Shown piece by piece: positions 32,394-40,946 of a stretch of 64,000 nucleotides of DNA. The stretch spans positions 124,001 to 188,000 of IMG/VR virus record IMGVR_UViG_3300031951_000003; one strand, 5' to 3'. The translations under genes were made by a program, and so were the position numbers. Each line of letters begins with the position of its first letter. Within the stretch, counting starts at the first letter, position 1. The DNA is from a virus. The notes beneath the pieces were generated by a model that worked only from the letters and a program-made list of their open reading frames with translations, was not told the DNA's origin and ran no database searches.

Positions 32394-32606
32394 ATGCAAA
32401 CATTAGTTTTCAACACAACAACAAAAACTGTAAAATTACTCGATTCCAAAACAGCAACTGGTTCCCTCCTTTTAGAATATTCAAATATTCCAACAGTAAA
32501 AGTTTTGGAGGGTTATTATGAGGTTATCCAAAGTGACGAATTTGAAAAAAAATACCCCGTTCTCAGAGTTCCAATTGCGAATACTAATATGATTATAAGC
32601 AAATGA
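32394..32606 (+). CDS. Unknown 70-aa protein
   Basis: Starts MQTLVFNTTTKTVKLLD at the ATG after a poly-A leader; the longer frame would need a TTG start. Beta-rich (SLLLEYSNIPTVKVLEGYYEV). Not recognised. Confidence 0.65.
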   Translation: MQTLVFNTTTKTVKLLDSKTATGSLLLEYSNIPTVKVLEGYYEVIQSDEFEKKYPVLRVPIANTNMIISK

Positions 32607-32806
32607 TAAAAGACTCCCGATTTACAGAGATTTTTGAGAATACAATTCCTCATGGTTCCTTCTTAAGTGAAAGTGCGATAAAGAGCTGCATGTATCAATC
32701 ATATAAATTGGGAAATGAAGATGTTATAAAATGGTTATTAGAAAATAAACACCTTTCTGACAACATTCAATATATTGTTGACGAATGGAATAATCAAAAC
32801 CGATAG
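32603..32806 (+). CDS. Unknown 67-aa protein
   Basis: Starts MIKDSRFTEIFEN, helical, ends IVDEWNNQNR. Overlaps the preceding stop by 4 nt. Not recognised. Confidence 0.65.
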   Translation: MIKDSRFTEIFENTIPHGSFLSESAIKSCMYQSYKLGNEDVIKWLLENKHLSDNIQYIVDEWNNQNR

Positions 32807-32808
32807 AA

Positions 32809-32967
32809 ATGACTAGCGAAGACATTGTTCAAGAAATATTATTCGAAGCACACTCGTTCGGTCTTATGGATGAAGTTCGTGAGACCGCAAGACTAATCAT
32901 ATTGGAAGACCCCAAAATTGATAGGGTTGTCGCATATCAAATGGCATTTGAAGAATGGGTAAAATAA
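32809..32967 (+). CDS. Unknown 52-aa protein
   Basis: Starts MTSEDIVQEILFEAHS and ends MAFEEWVK; acidic, one or two helices. It resembles the preceding protein in ending with a Glu-Trp segment. The ATG lies 2 nt past the preceding stop and the stop overlaps the Smr gene by 13 nt. Confidence 0.6.
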   Translation: MTSEDIVQEILFEAHSFGLMDEVRETARLIILEDPKIDRVVAYQMAFEEWVK

Positions 32968-33176
32968 AAGAACTTGATTTACATGGTCTCACAAATCTTG
33001 AGGCTCGAGACAAAGTTGAAAATTTTGTTTTACTTTATTCTACTGAATTACCAATTAGAATTATTACAGGAGGTTCGGAAAGAATGAGAAACATGACCGT
33101 AAACATTCTCCAAAAACATAAATTTACTTATGACATACCCGCACATAACACAGGTGAAATAATCGTTTTATCATGA
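32955..33176 (+). CDS. Smr-domain protein
   Basis: 73 aa, a bare Smr domain: LDLHGLTNLEARDKVENF is the LDLHG motif and IRIITGGSERMRNMTV stands for the TGxG motif (here TGGS). Smr domains bind or nick branched DNA or RNA. Overlaps both neighbours, so it is translationally coupled with thymidylate synthase. Confidence 0.8.
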   Translation: MGKIKELDLHGLTNLEARDKVENFVLLYSTELPIRIITGGSERMRNMTVNILQKHKFTYDIPAHNTGEIIVLS

Positions 33177-34267
33177 ACAATTTGGACAAACAATATCAAC
33201 AACTTTTACAAGACATAATTGATTATGGCGTAGAAAAAACTGATAGGACCGGCACAGGTACCAAATCAATCTTTGGTTATACCATTCGACATAACATGAA
33301 GGATGGTTTTCCACTCCTGACCACAAAAAAAATGGCTTGGAAAACAATGGTTACGGAGTTACTATGGTTTTTAAGGGGAGACACCAATATCAAATTTCTT
33401 GTAGATAACAATTGTCATATTTGGGATGGAGATGCATATAAAAACTATTTGAAGGTCACCAAACGTGAATTCGAATTGAATTCGTCGATGTCGAGTCATC
33501 CTCATTTCAATTTGAAAACCAAAGAGGATTTCATTGATAAAATTAAAACCGATAAGAAGTTTGCAAAAGAATATGGTGAACTAGGACCAATCTACGGTAA
33601 GCAATGGAGACAATGGCAAGGATGGATGACTTATGATGAGAATAAAAAGGGCTCGTTGTGGTTTGACCAAATTTCAAGAGCAATTCAACTTTTGAAAACC
33701 GACCCCGACAGTAGGAGAATAATGGTTTCTGCGTGGAACGTGGCAGAAATTGATGAAATGGTTCTACCCCCATGTCATTATGGATTTCAAGTTTATACGA
33801 GAGAGTTGAGTCATCAAGAAAGAAGTGATTTAAAAAATTCTCCACCTTTTAATTATGGCAAACCAGCAAATGGTAAATTAATTGATAAGAGATTATTAGA
33901 TAGTTGTAATGTACCAACCCGAGCAATCTCTTTAATGTGGAATCAACGCTCAGTTGATACTTTCTTAGGCTTGCCCTTCAATATTGCATCTTACGGTTTA
34001 CTACTGACTTTGTTCGGCAAACTTTTAAACATGGTCCCAGAACAGTTAATTGGAAATTTGGGTGATACACATCTTTATATGAATCATTTAGACCAAGCAA
34101 TAGAGCAAAAGTCGAGACAATCCTACGAGCTTCCTTGGGTTAATTTAAATTTCGAGTTCCAATATAGAGATGGTTATTTAGTGGACTGGAACAAAATACG
34201 TGTAACTGATATCGAATTGATGAATTACCTTTCAGCTCCACCAATCAAAGCCCCTCTGAGTAATTAA
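33173..34267 (+). CDS. thyA: Thymidylate synthase
   Basis: 364 aa. LPPCHYGFQ carries the catalytic Cys, DSRRIMVSAWN the phosphate-binding Arg pair, and LGLPFNIASYG the Asn that selects uracil over cytosine, so dUMP rather than dCMP is the expected substrate. LGDTHLYMNHLDQ completes the site. It is about 100 residues longer than the E. coli enzyme because of two inserts (about residues 90-130 and 215-245). It makes dTMP for AT-rich phage DNA; a dUMP hydroxymethylase cannot be ruled out. Confidence 0.9.
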   Translation: MNNLDKQYQQLLQDIIDYGVEKTDRTGTGTKSIFGYTIRHNMKDGFPLLTTKKMAWKTMVTELLWFLRGDTNIKFLVDNNCHIWDGDAYKNYLKVTKREFELNSSMSSHPHFNLKTKEDFIDKIKTDKKFAKEYGELGPIYGKQWRQWQGWMTYDENKKGSLWFDQISRAIQLLKTDPDSRRIMVSAWNVAEIDEMVLPPCHYGFQVYTRELSHQERSDLKNSPPFNYGKPANGKLIDKRLLDSCNVPTRAISLMWNQRSVDTFLGLPFNIASYGLLLTLFGKLLNMVPEQLIGNLGDTHLYMNHLDQAIEQKSRQSYELPWVNLNFEFQYRDGYLVDWNKIRVTDIELMNYLSAPPIKAPLSN

Positions 34268-34881
34268 TTGTTTCTAAGACCCGATAATACAATGTAAAGT
34301 TCCAAAATATCTTTTGAGAATTTTCTTGCATAAAAATTTACTTGGTCCATGTTTTCCAAATCTTTGTTGTGCTTTACCATGTAATTTACAACTCCCTGAA
34401 TAATCTTATCTTTCGCAATGTCGGCTTCTTTCAAAAATTCTTGAAAATCTTCGTCATCCTCTCTACCTTCACCATAGTATCTGTCGATATGTTCACTTCC
34501 CGAATATAACAATGGAAATGAGCCCATCATGTTTACAATTCCTGTATCTCTCAACTTATACAAAAATTTTTCTAACCATCTCCAATCGAAATTTTCAAAA
34601 ATATCTTCTTTTTTTGTAATTGTGTTCCAAACTGTGTCACCCTTTTGCTCTTGAATATTTTTTGCTTCGACTATTCTCCAAGCATCGGAGGAAGTCACTA
34701 AAGATAATGAACTCCCGTTATCCCAATTAACTTCAATTAAAAAATCGTTTTCTTCAAACGGGTCTCTAACCACTTTTTTAACTATTCCGACGGTTCCAGG
34801 TGGAACTCCCGTTTCCCCTTCCATGTGAAGACACATAACCTTATCTCCTAAACCAGGAATGACGTTTATTTTTTTGTCCAT
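34264..34881 (-). CDS. Unknown protein with DUF4314-like N-terminus, 205 aa
   Basis: VPPGTVGIVKKVVRDPFEEN and IEVNWDNGSSLSLVTSSDAW match the beta-barrel core of DUF4314-type domains. The C-terminal 130 residues are helical (WRWLEKFLYKLRDTG). TATTTATT ends 3 nt before the ATG. Convergent with thymidylate synthase, 4-nt overlap. Confidence 0.6.
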   Translation of the reverse strand: MDKKINVIPGLGDKVMCLHMEGETGVPPGTVGIVKKVVRDPFEENDFLIEVNWDNGSSLSLVTSSDAWRIVEAKNIQEQKGDTVWNTITKKEDIFENFDWRWLEKFLYKLRDTGIVNMMGSFPLLYSGSEHIDRYYGEGREDDEDFQEFLKEADIAKDKIIQGVVNYMVKHNKDLENMDQVNFYARKFSKDILELYIVLSGLRNN

Positions 34882-34884
34882 AAC

Positions 34885-34892
34885 AATAAATA
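34885..34892 (-). promoter_or_regulatory. TATTTATT late-type promoter element
   Basis: Ends 3 nt before the ATG at 34881; forms a divergent pair with the + element 10 nt away. Confidence 0.6.
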
Positions 34893-34901
34893 TAACACGA
34901 G

Positions 34902-34909
34902 TATTTATA
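34902..34909 (+). promoter_or_regulatory. TATTTATA late-type promoter element
   Basis: Ends 5 nt before the ATG at 34915. Confidence 0.6.
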
Positions 34910-34914
34910 ATTGT

Positions 34915-35538
34915 ATGGAGTTTATTTTAACAGAATCACAATTGTTGAGAATTATCAAAGAGAATAAATCCGAAGGTGATTTAACCAATTCACTTAAGAG
35001 GATGTCTTCCTTTATGAACAATTTCGTTAATAGAATTGGAAAAAGTTATGGTTTGAATTTGAGAATGTTCCTTACGTGGGGAACTTCAATTGCGGGTTTA
35101 GTTATGCCCTTGGATGAATTTTTGAAAACAGGTAACTTTGGATTGACAGAAAGTCAGAGATATTTGGTTTTAGCTGGTGTGGCATTTCTTATATTTTTTG
35201 AAGGAAAAAGAGGAATGATTAAACTTTTAAATAAAATCAAAGAGCAGGGGTTGGAGGAAGTTTTTGATACCACTCTAATGAAAGGTTATGAACTTAAAGA
35301 TTCATTCGTTGGATTCCTACGTTCTTTTAGAATTATATCGAGTCAGGTATTAGAAATCATTTCATATGCCTTTCTTATTCCAATAATTGTGGATATTCAA
35401 AATTATTCTACTGACTCTGTAAATTTATCTGAAACAGCATTAATGATTGCTGAAAGACTTGTTGCCTCAGGTGCAATTCTACTTTCCAAAGAATTTTTAT
35501 TCGAACTTATTCGAAAATTAATTAAGAAATTTCAATAA
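34915..35538 (+). CDS. Candidate packaged membrane protein, 207 aa
   Basis: The N-terminus MEFILTESQLLRIIKENKSE is one of the clearest capsid-targeting-like leaders. Hydrophobic segments lie at about 48-65, 78-95, 140-160 and 175-195. A membrane protein carried in the virion could help DNA cross the host inner membrane; that is inference. Confidence 0.65.
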   Translation: MEFILTESQLLRIIKENKSEGDLTNSLKRMSSFMNNFVNRIGKSYGLNLRMFLTWGTSIAGLVMPLDEFLKTGNFGLTESQRYLVLAGVAFLIFFEGKRGMIKLLNKIKEQGLEEVFDTTLMKGYELKDSFVGFLRSFRIISSQVLEIISYAFLIPIIVDIQNYSTDSVNLSETALMIAERLVASGAILLSKEFLFELIRKLIKKFQ

Positions 35539-36283
35539 AAAAGTCGGGTTGTATTTTCCAATAACTCTCTTTTTGCTTTACAAGTTCACCATTTAATCTG
35601 TTTACACGAATCATCACCTGAGCATAAACATCATTTACTTTATCAATTTTTGTTTCAGGTATAATTTCAGTGTAAATGATATCTTCGATTACAGGAACAA
35701 ACCAATCTCTGTCAGATAAAATTGTATATAAAGTTCCCGCAACATCCTCTTTGATTTCGGGATTGGGAACAACTTTCACACCATCCAATACAAAATCTGA
35801 TAACTCCAATTTGATATGAAAATTAACGTTGTCATCATGAGAATTATAGGGAAATTTTTCCCAACTCATTCTACAATTCATATCGAGTGGTTTATCCCCT
35901 TCACCAAAGTCAACTGAAATACCAATTCTTGAAAACTTTTCATTACAAACTTGCATTATATTGATAAGGGAATCTTTTCTGATGTGTGTATAAGTTGATG
36001 GAAACAATTCCTGACCATTTATTGTAATTGTAATTGAGTAGGAATAAGTCTGCCCTAAAAATTTGAAAGATTCATATATTTGACTTTGGATTATATCATT
36101 CAGCACCGCAGCAATATAGGATTGTTTTGGTTCAGGAAGAAGAACATCAACCTTAAAGCTAAATGCGTTGGCAAAATCTTTTTCTATGTTGATATCAAAA
36201 TATTGAAAAATTAAACCGTATTCTTTGATTGGTTCTTTGAAAAATTTTTTCAAAAAATTTAACACCTTATAATTTTCACTCAT
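35522..36283 (-). CDS. Unknown protein, 253 aa
   Basis: Soluble with alternating beta strands (SYSITITINGQELF, VNFHIKLELSDFVLDG). No motif recognised. Its ATG overlaps the stop of the metalloprotease gene, so they share a message driven from 36869. Confidence 0.65.
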   Translation of the reverse strand: MSENYKVLNFLKKFFKEPIKEYGLIFQYFDINIEKDFANAFSFKVDVLLPEPKQSYIAAVLNDIIQSQIYESFKFLGQTYSYSITITINGQELFPSTYTHIRKDSLINIMQVCNEKFSRIGISVDFGEGDKPLDMNCRMSWEKFPYNSHDDNVNFHIKLELSDFVLDGVKVVPNPEIKEDVAGTLYTILSDRDWFVPVIEDIIYTEIIPETKIDKVNDVYAQVMIRVNRLNGELVKQKESYWKIQPDFFIEIS

Positions 36284-36864
36284 TTTTCACTAAGAATTTT
36301 TTGAATTACCTTTTCTGCCTCGTTTGGACTCAAGTTATGTTTATGTTTATTCTCTTCAAACCATCTCCTAACTAAACTTTCATAATCATTTTTGGCTATT
36401 TTTGACCTTCTTTTAAATCCTTTTCTTTGGGCATCTAACTCATGTTGTTGAGTATAGTATTTTAAAGGTTTTTTAGGTTCACGTTTTGGGAACTCATAAC
36501 CACTTTCATGTTGTTTAACATGTTCTAACTCATGAGCAATCAATTCGTTTAACTCACCTATCAAATCATAAATTACACTTGTGTGGAATTTTGGATTGGA
36601 AACAATAGTAACGTGGATTAGGTCTTCATCTCTATAATAATCCGCATCCGCATCGAAACCCTCAACATTCTCATCGTCCTCTATTTCCAAAAAAACCTGG
36701 ATTGGATTTTGTAATTGTTTGAATTCGTATGCATGAAGATTTGAATTTAAGTCTTCGGGTAAACCAAACTCCCCTGTTTTGTTTGTTCTATAAATTGTGA
36801 TAATATCTCTTACAATCTGTCTTGTAACGCTATCCAATTTACCTTCATTAATATTATCTTTCAT
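36280..36864 (-). CDS. Zinc metalloprotease (HExxH)
   Basis: 194 aa from the second ATG, MKDNINEGKLDS, chosen because TATTTATT lies 4 nt before it and only 1 nt before the first ATG. LIAHELEHVKQHESG is the HExxH zinc motif. QQHELDAQRKGF further on could supply the third ligand. The short leader ending INEGKL might be a packaging signal. Substrate unknown. Confidence 0.75.
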   Translation of the reverse strand: MKDNINEGKLDSVTRQIVRDIITIYRTNKTGEFGLPEDLNSNLHAYEFKQLQNPIQVFLEIEDDENVEGFDADADYYRDEDLIHVTIVSNPKFHTSVIYDLIGELNELIAHELEHVKQHESGYEFPKREPKKPLKYYTQQHELDAQRKGFKRRSKIAKNDYESLVRRWFEENKHKHNLSPNEAEKVIQKILSEK

Positions 36865-36866
36865 CA

Positions 36867-37301
36867 TTAATAAATACCACGGAAAGGGATTGATAAACCA
36901 ACACCATATCTCACACCTTTCATGTAATTAACACCCAAAGACAAGTCAATTCCTTTATTGGTCTTGGTAAGGATTCTTATGGGGTGAATTTTGAGCCAAA
37001 TATCAGGTTTGATTGATACACTATCGTAATAAGATTCACCGAAAATACCACCCATAATTGATATCTGATGATTTGTTAAACTTAGACCCACACGATTAAT
37101 TCGAGACATTGGGGTTGTATATATGTATGGTGCGGGGAAGGTCGCAACAAGATAACCACCAACATAGAATCCGACTCCGTTGAAATTATTGTGATAGGTC
37201 ACAACCAATGTTTTTTGGTCGGGAACATACATAACATCACTCGTTTGTCCTTTACATAGAATCGTGATAAATAAAAATATAGAAGTAATTATTGTTTTCA
37301 T
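36867..37301 (-). CDS. Exported beta-barrel-like protein, 144 aa
   Basis: Signal peptide MKTIITSIFLFITILCKGQ with a cut after KGQ or GQT. The mature part alternates polar and aromatic residues (GVGFYVGGYLVATF) and ends GVGLSIPFRGIY with an aromatic terminus, like small outer-membrane barrels. No family recognised. Confidence 0.65.
   Translation of the reverse strand: MKTIITSIFLFITILCKGQTSDVMYVPDQKTLVVTYHNNFNGVGFYVGGYLVATFPAPYIYTTPMSRINRVGLSLTNHQISIMGGIFGESYYDSVSIKPDIWLKIHPIRILTKTNKGIDLSLGVNYMKGVRYGVGLSIPFRGIY
36869..36876 (-). promoter_or_regulatory. TATTTATT late-type promoter element
   Basis: 4 nt before the ATG at 36864. Confidence 0.55.
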
Positions 37302-37394
37302 ACAACAAATATAATATCTTTGTAGAACATAACAAAATGTATTAGTTTTCCTAACTACTACATATAAAAATCGTAGGGGTAAAAAAAATTAAAT

Positions 37395-37482
37395 GGAAAG
37401 ATGGCAGAGCTGGTCGATTGCACCTGACTTGAAATCAGGAGAACGGGGAACTGTTCCGTGGGTTCGAATCCTACTCTTTCCG
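37395..37482 (+). tRNA. tRNA-Ser(TGA)
   Basis: Acceptor GGAAAGA-type stem with CTTTCC, anticodon loop CTTGAAA, long variable arm, discriminator G. The only canonical tRNA on the + strand. Confidence 0.93.
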
Positions 37483-37487
37483 CACTT

Positions 37488-37645
37488 TGTAAGGTGGTGA
37501 AACGTCCCGCGGACTTGGCATACACACCCCCTCGTCTCGGGGGCGCTGAATTTGAGATAGGTGTTGGATATGGGTTGACCACAAAGCGCGCTAAATGTGT
37601 CCACCACCGAATCACAGCATGAAGGTTCGAATCCTTCCCTTACAG
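37488..37645 (+). ncRNA. 158-nt tRNA-like RNA
   Basis: The ends form a perfect 7-bp acceptor TGTAAGG (37488-37494) / CCTTACA (37638-37644) and a perfect T arm GAAGG-TTCGAAT-CCTTC. The inner helix TGGTG (37495-37499) / CACCA (37602-37606) and hairpins GTCC-CGC-GGAC and CCCCC-TCGTCTC-GGGGG replace the normal D and anticodon arms, with about 75 extra nt after the second hairpin. It could be a tRNA with a very large insertion or a short tmRNA-like molecule without an obvious tag. It ends 2 nt before the next ATG. Confidence 0.7.
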
Positions 37646-37647
37646 CA

Positions 37648-38220
37648 ATGGTTCATATAAAAAATAATTTTATCGATGAAACAGAAAATAACTTCCTGTT
37701 TTCCTTTCTTAATGAAAAAACCAACAAATCTTTTTCCACTGAGGAAAATTTTTATGAATGGTATGAAATTTCTAAAGATGATGATATTTTCAACTCTCCA
37801 CTTTTTTTGAGAATCTTCAACAGAAATCTTTTTTTTGTAAGAAATTCATATGGCACAAATTTAAAATTACATTACTGTGGATTTGCGAATCAAACAAGAG
37901 GTTTCGATTATCACGCAGATTCAGTTTGGCCAGAAATCCCTGAAAATAGAGTCATGGGTCTTCCATCCAAAGAAAATAACACATATTCAAACTATCAAGG
38001 AAATTGGATACCGAATTATGTTCCGAATAGAAAATACACTACTGTCTTATATCTGAACGAAGGTTTTGATGGTGGTGAAACTCATTTCCCTGTTTTAGAC
38101 ATTTTAGTTAAACCTGAAAAAAATAAAATTCTTGGATTTGGTTGCGATGAGAAATTTGTTCATGGTGTTATGCCAACCACAAATGGGGTGAGAAAAGCGT
38201 TTATCTGCTGGTTTGAATAA
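37648..38220 (+). CDS. 2-oxoglutarate/Fe(II) oxygenase-like protein
   Basis: 190 aa starting MVHIKNNFIDETENN. FDYHADSVWP gives the His-x-Asp, FDGGETHFPVL is the usual strand after it, and KFVHGVMPTTNGVRKAFICWF holds the distal His and Arg. It begins 2 nt after the tRNA-like RNA, so processing of that RNA would leave a leaderless message. Confidence 0.75.
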   Translation: MVHIKNNFIDETENNFLFSFLNEKTNKSFSTEENFYEWYEISKDDDIFNSPLFLRIFNRNLFFVRNSYGTNLKLHYCGFANQTRGFDYHADSVWPEIPENRVMGLPSKENNTYSNYQGNWIPNYVPNRKYTTVLYLNEGFDGGETHFPVLDILVKPEKNKILGFGCDEKFVHGVMPTTNGVRKAFICWFE

Positions 38221-38270
38221 TTCATTTGACATCAAGTTTTATTTTTCATAATTTTTACAAAAAAGAAGTC

Positions 38271-39260
38271 ATGTCTCGATTAGATGAATTAAAAAAACAA
38301 TACCCTGAACTCAACGTTAGTTTATTCGATGTCTTAATTAAATTGGACTCGTCAAAGTCATACAAATACCTACCCCTCCTTTGTAAAATTTTCGGGAAAA
38401 GGTTCAATATGAAAAAAGAATTTAGTGAAAATTTTTCAGAAATTAAACTTGAGGCTGAAATTTCTTTAATTAATAAAGGAATTTCGACCAACAATTTGTC
38501 GGACAATGAACTATACGTTTTTCATACTTTGAGTGAATTTTTTTCTCAAGATTATTTTTTCACCATGAAAGAATTCATTCATTACATGGATAAAAATCAG
38601 ATTGAAAATAACGATGTAACATCTTATTCCACAATTGATGAATTGAGGGGTGCTATTACCTTGGCTTCTATTAAAGAATGGAATAAAGAACTCGAGGGTC
38701 AGGTCATATCCGAATATGAGGATAATATTTGGGTATGTGTGAGGCCATTAACATTCTCATCATCAACAAAATATGGTGCAGGGACAAGATGGTGCACAAC
38801 TTATCAAAAAGAAAAAAATTATTTTGAAAAGTATTGGAGACAAGGTATTCTTGTTTATTTTATCAACAAAAAAACGGGATATAAGTTTGCAGGATATAGA
38901 GATTTACAAAATAAAGAAATGAGTTTTTGGAATGCCGCAGACAATCGTGTTGATTACTTAGATTTAGAAATCGATGATTATATGTTTTCTCATGTTAGGA
39001 AAATATTTTCATCCGATATGAGTAATAAGAATCTATCTTCAGATGAAATCCAAGAGCAAGTTCACAAAGAATGTATTGATGAATATGCCAAAGTAATGCC
39101 AATTTCAATTGAGGAACCTGAACCAGCTTACGTTGAAGATGTTCCAAGACTTGAAAGATTAATTTCACAGGAAACGGATGTAATGGTTATGGCAAGATTA
39201 CGAGAAGCCGCTCGGGAATATGAACAAATGATAATCCCTAATGAAATTGGAATAGCTTAA
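38271..39260 (+). CDS. WCTT-motif phage protein, 329 aa
   Basis: KYGAGTRWCTTYQKE and then GILVYFINKKTG repeat the motif pair of the protein at 5781 (KYGSNTKWCTT ... GLYYIINK). The ATG at 38271 follows a Lys-rich leader. The last 60 residues are a charged helix. Function unknown. Confidence 0.7.
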   Translation: MSRLDELKKQYPELNVSLFDVLIKLDSSKSYKYLPLLCKIFGKRFNMKKEFSENFSEIKLEAEISLINKGISTNNLSDNELYVFHTLSEFFSQDYFFTMKEFIHYMDKNQIENNDVTSYSTIDELRGAITLASIKEWNKELEGQVISEYEDNIWVCVRPLTFSSSTKYGAGTRWCTTYQKEKNYFEKYWRQGILVYFINKKTGYKFAGYRDLQNKEMSFWNAADNRVDYLDLEIDDYMFSHVRKIFSSDMSNKNLSSDEIQEQVHKECIDEYAKVMPISIEEPEPAYVEDVPRLERLISQETDVMVMARLREAAREYEQMIIPNEIGIA

Positions 39261-39267
39261 AATTAAG

Positions 39268-39291
39268 ACCCACATAACTGTGGGTTTTTTA
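39268..39291 (+). terminator. Terminator
   Basis: ACCCACA-TAAC-TGTGGGT followed by T5. Confidence 0.85.
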
Positions 39292-39306
39292 ATACTCCAT
39301 TCATGG

Positions 39307-39314
39307 TATTTATA
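39307..39314 (+). promoter_or_regulatory. TATTTATA late-type promoter element
   Basis: Ends 4 nt before the ATG at 39319, just after a terminator. Confidence 0.6.
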
Positions 39315-39318
39315 ACAT

Positions 39319-40086
39319 ATGTCATTACTCAACGAAATATTGGACAAATACAACGTAAGTGAAAAAAATGGTTCGCTTGGTAATTTAAAAGCGTTGGAAA
39401 AAACAATCGATGAACTTTCAAAATTGGATAAAGTTCTACTATTACCTTGTTCGAATCGTTATAATTGGGATTTAAATAAAATGGATATACCCAAATCTAC
39501 AATCTTAGCAATGGTGATTGATGAATACTTGGGTGAAAAGTCTGTTTTGATTGATGTTCCTGAATTGAAAATTTATCCCTGTGAAGGGAATGTTTCGAGA
39601 GCCGAGGGAAACTCATGTGGACTTAAGAAAGCCAAATTGAACGACAAAACAAAAAATCCTTCAGGAGAGCACAGATGTTGGGCTAGTTTGAATAACAAAG
39701 ACGATGAACTTTGGAAAATATCTAAAGAACTCCTTGAATCTGATGCTGTAATATTTTTCTCATCTGTGAGGTGGGGTCAGGCAAATATGTTTTATCAAAA
39801 ACTTATTGAGAGATTGACTTGGTTAGAAAATAGACATACAACATTAGGAGAATCAAATATAATAAAAGATATTCAGAGCGGTTTCATATGTGTTGGTCAA
39901 AACTGGAAAGGTATTGATGTTGTCGACACTCAAAAAAGAGTTCACTTCTATTACGGATTCAGACCGAACGACACTTTCTATTGGAATTGGCAATTTACGA
40001 ACAAGATTTCGGATGAGACACAAACATCTTATAAGGAGGCTTTCCCTAAGTTTGTTGAAAAATTCGATATAAGAGATTTAATTTAG
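39319..40086 (+). CDS. Flavodoxin-like NAD(P)H reductase-type protein
   Basis: 255 aa. DKVLLLPCSNRYNWD at about 37 resembles the first phosphate-binding strand of FMN reductases, and DAVIFFSSVRWGQANMFYQKLIERL at about 140 the middle strand and helix of that fold. A cluster of Cys (CEGN, SCGL, HRCWA) sits between them. FMN binding is likely but not certain. Acts alone between terminator and convergent genes. Confidence 0.55.
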   Translation: MSLLNEILDKYNVSEKNGSLGNLKALEKTIDELSKLDKVLLLPCSNRYNWDLNKMDIPKSTILAMVIDEYLGEKSVLIDVPELKIYPCEGNVSRAEGNSCGLKKAKLNDKTKNPSGEHRCWASLNNKDDELWKISKELLESDAVIFFSSVRWGQANMFYQKLIERLTWLENRHTTLGESNIIKDIQSGFICVGQNWKGIDVVDTQKRVHFYYGFRPNDTFYWNWQFTNKISDETQTSYKEAFPKFVEKFDIRDLI

Positions 40087-40653
40087 TCCCTTAATAATTT
40101 TTTCTATATTTTTCCAGTTTCTCGAGATTTGATTTTGGGTTTTACCTTCAGTCATTATCAGTGTGACATCATCATACCTGTCAACCGGTATTTCATGTTT
40201 TAACTTGTGATATAAATTTTGGTTATCAACAAAACCTAACACCCCTTTTCTTTGGTATTTTCTTAATTCTTCTAAAAAATCATTTTTCTTCAAAGGGAGT
40301 TTGTAAGTCGGGTTATGATAGAAGAATTTCTTATTTGTTTCAGGATTCATCAATTCTACACCACTTCCCCTGATTTCTTTAGAGGTTTTAGCTAATTTGT
40401 CGTAAACATCACTGTAGTGGTTGTCATCTTTGATGTGTCCTGAACACGATGGAGTTGTCGGAATATTTTTCGAATGTAGATGAATGACAAGATTTTTTAA
40501 ATCATCGTCCAACGTGGAATAAAAGTTTTTGTTTTTCGGTATTTTGTATTCTCTTGGTGCCTCATAGAAAAAAAACCAAGGACATTGTTCTGTTTTTAAC
40601 CAAAATCCTTTGTGAAACTTTTCATGGGGTATCAAATCGGATTGTAATTTCAT
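40078..40653 (-). CDS. Unknown protein, 191 aa
   Basis: Begins MKLQSDLIPHEKFHKGFW; has IPTTPSCSGHIKDDNH, a Cys/His-rich loop, and a basic C-terminus. Not recognised. Its start overlaps the cupin-like gene by 4 nt. Confidence 0.6.
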   Translation of the reverse strand: MKLQSDLIPHEKFHKGFWLKTEQCPWFFFYEAPREYKIPKNKNFYSTLDDDLKNLVIHLHSKNIPTTPSCSGHIKDDNHYSDVYDKLAKTSKEIRGSGVELMNPETNKKFFYHNPTYKLPLKKNDFLEELRKYQRKGVLGFVDNQNLYHKLKHEIPVDRYDDVTLIMTEGKTQNQISRNWKNIEKIIKGLN

Positions 40654-40946
40654 GATTCAATTTCTTCTATTTCCACCACTAAAGGTCTGTTACCTTTTAT
40701 AACTCTATGCCAAACTAATTTAGGGATGTAAAATTGTTTGGCATCCTCTAACTTAGTTGGCAAACAATCTTCAATTTGAAATTCCCATCCACCTCCTTCA
40801 ACAACAGTAACTTTTCTATCCTTAAGGTCTTGATGCCATTTTAGTTCTTCTGAATCAACATCAATATTGAAAACCCTTCGAATTTTACCATCGATAAATT
40901 CTTGTTCAAATGGAAAATTTGTTATTTCCTCTGACTTAATTACCAT
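40650..40946 (-). CDS. Cupin-like protein, 98 aa
   Basis: DSEELKWHQDLKDRKVTVVEGGGWEFQ and the closing KLVWHRVIKGNRPLVVEIEE follow the strand order of a small cupin barrel (H..D and a late H). Overlaps both neighbours, so it is one message from 41557 or 42666 to 40078. Confidence 0.55.
   Translation of the reverse strand: MVIKSEEITNFPFEQEFIDGKIRRVFNIDVDSEELKWHQDLKDRKVTVVEGGGWEFQIEDCLPTKLEDAKQFYIPKLVWHRVIKGNRPLVVEIEEIES

Noticed and set aside
33173-34267. dCMP hydroxymethylase instead of thymidylate synthase
   Set aside because: The residue in LPFNIASYG is Asn rather than the Asp expected for cytosine.
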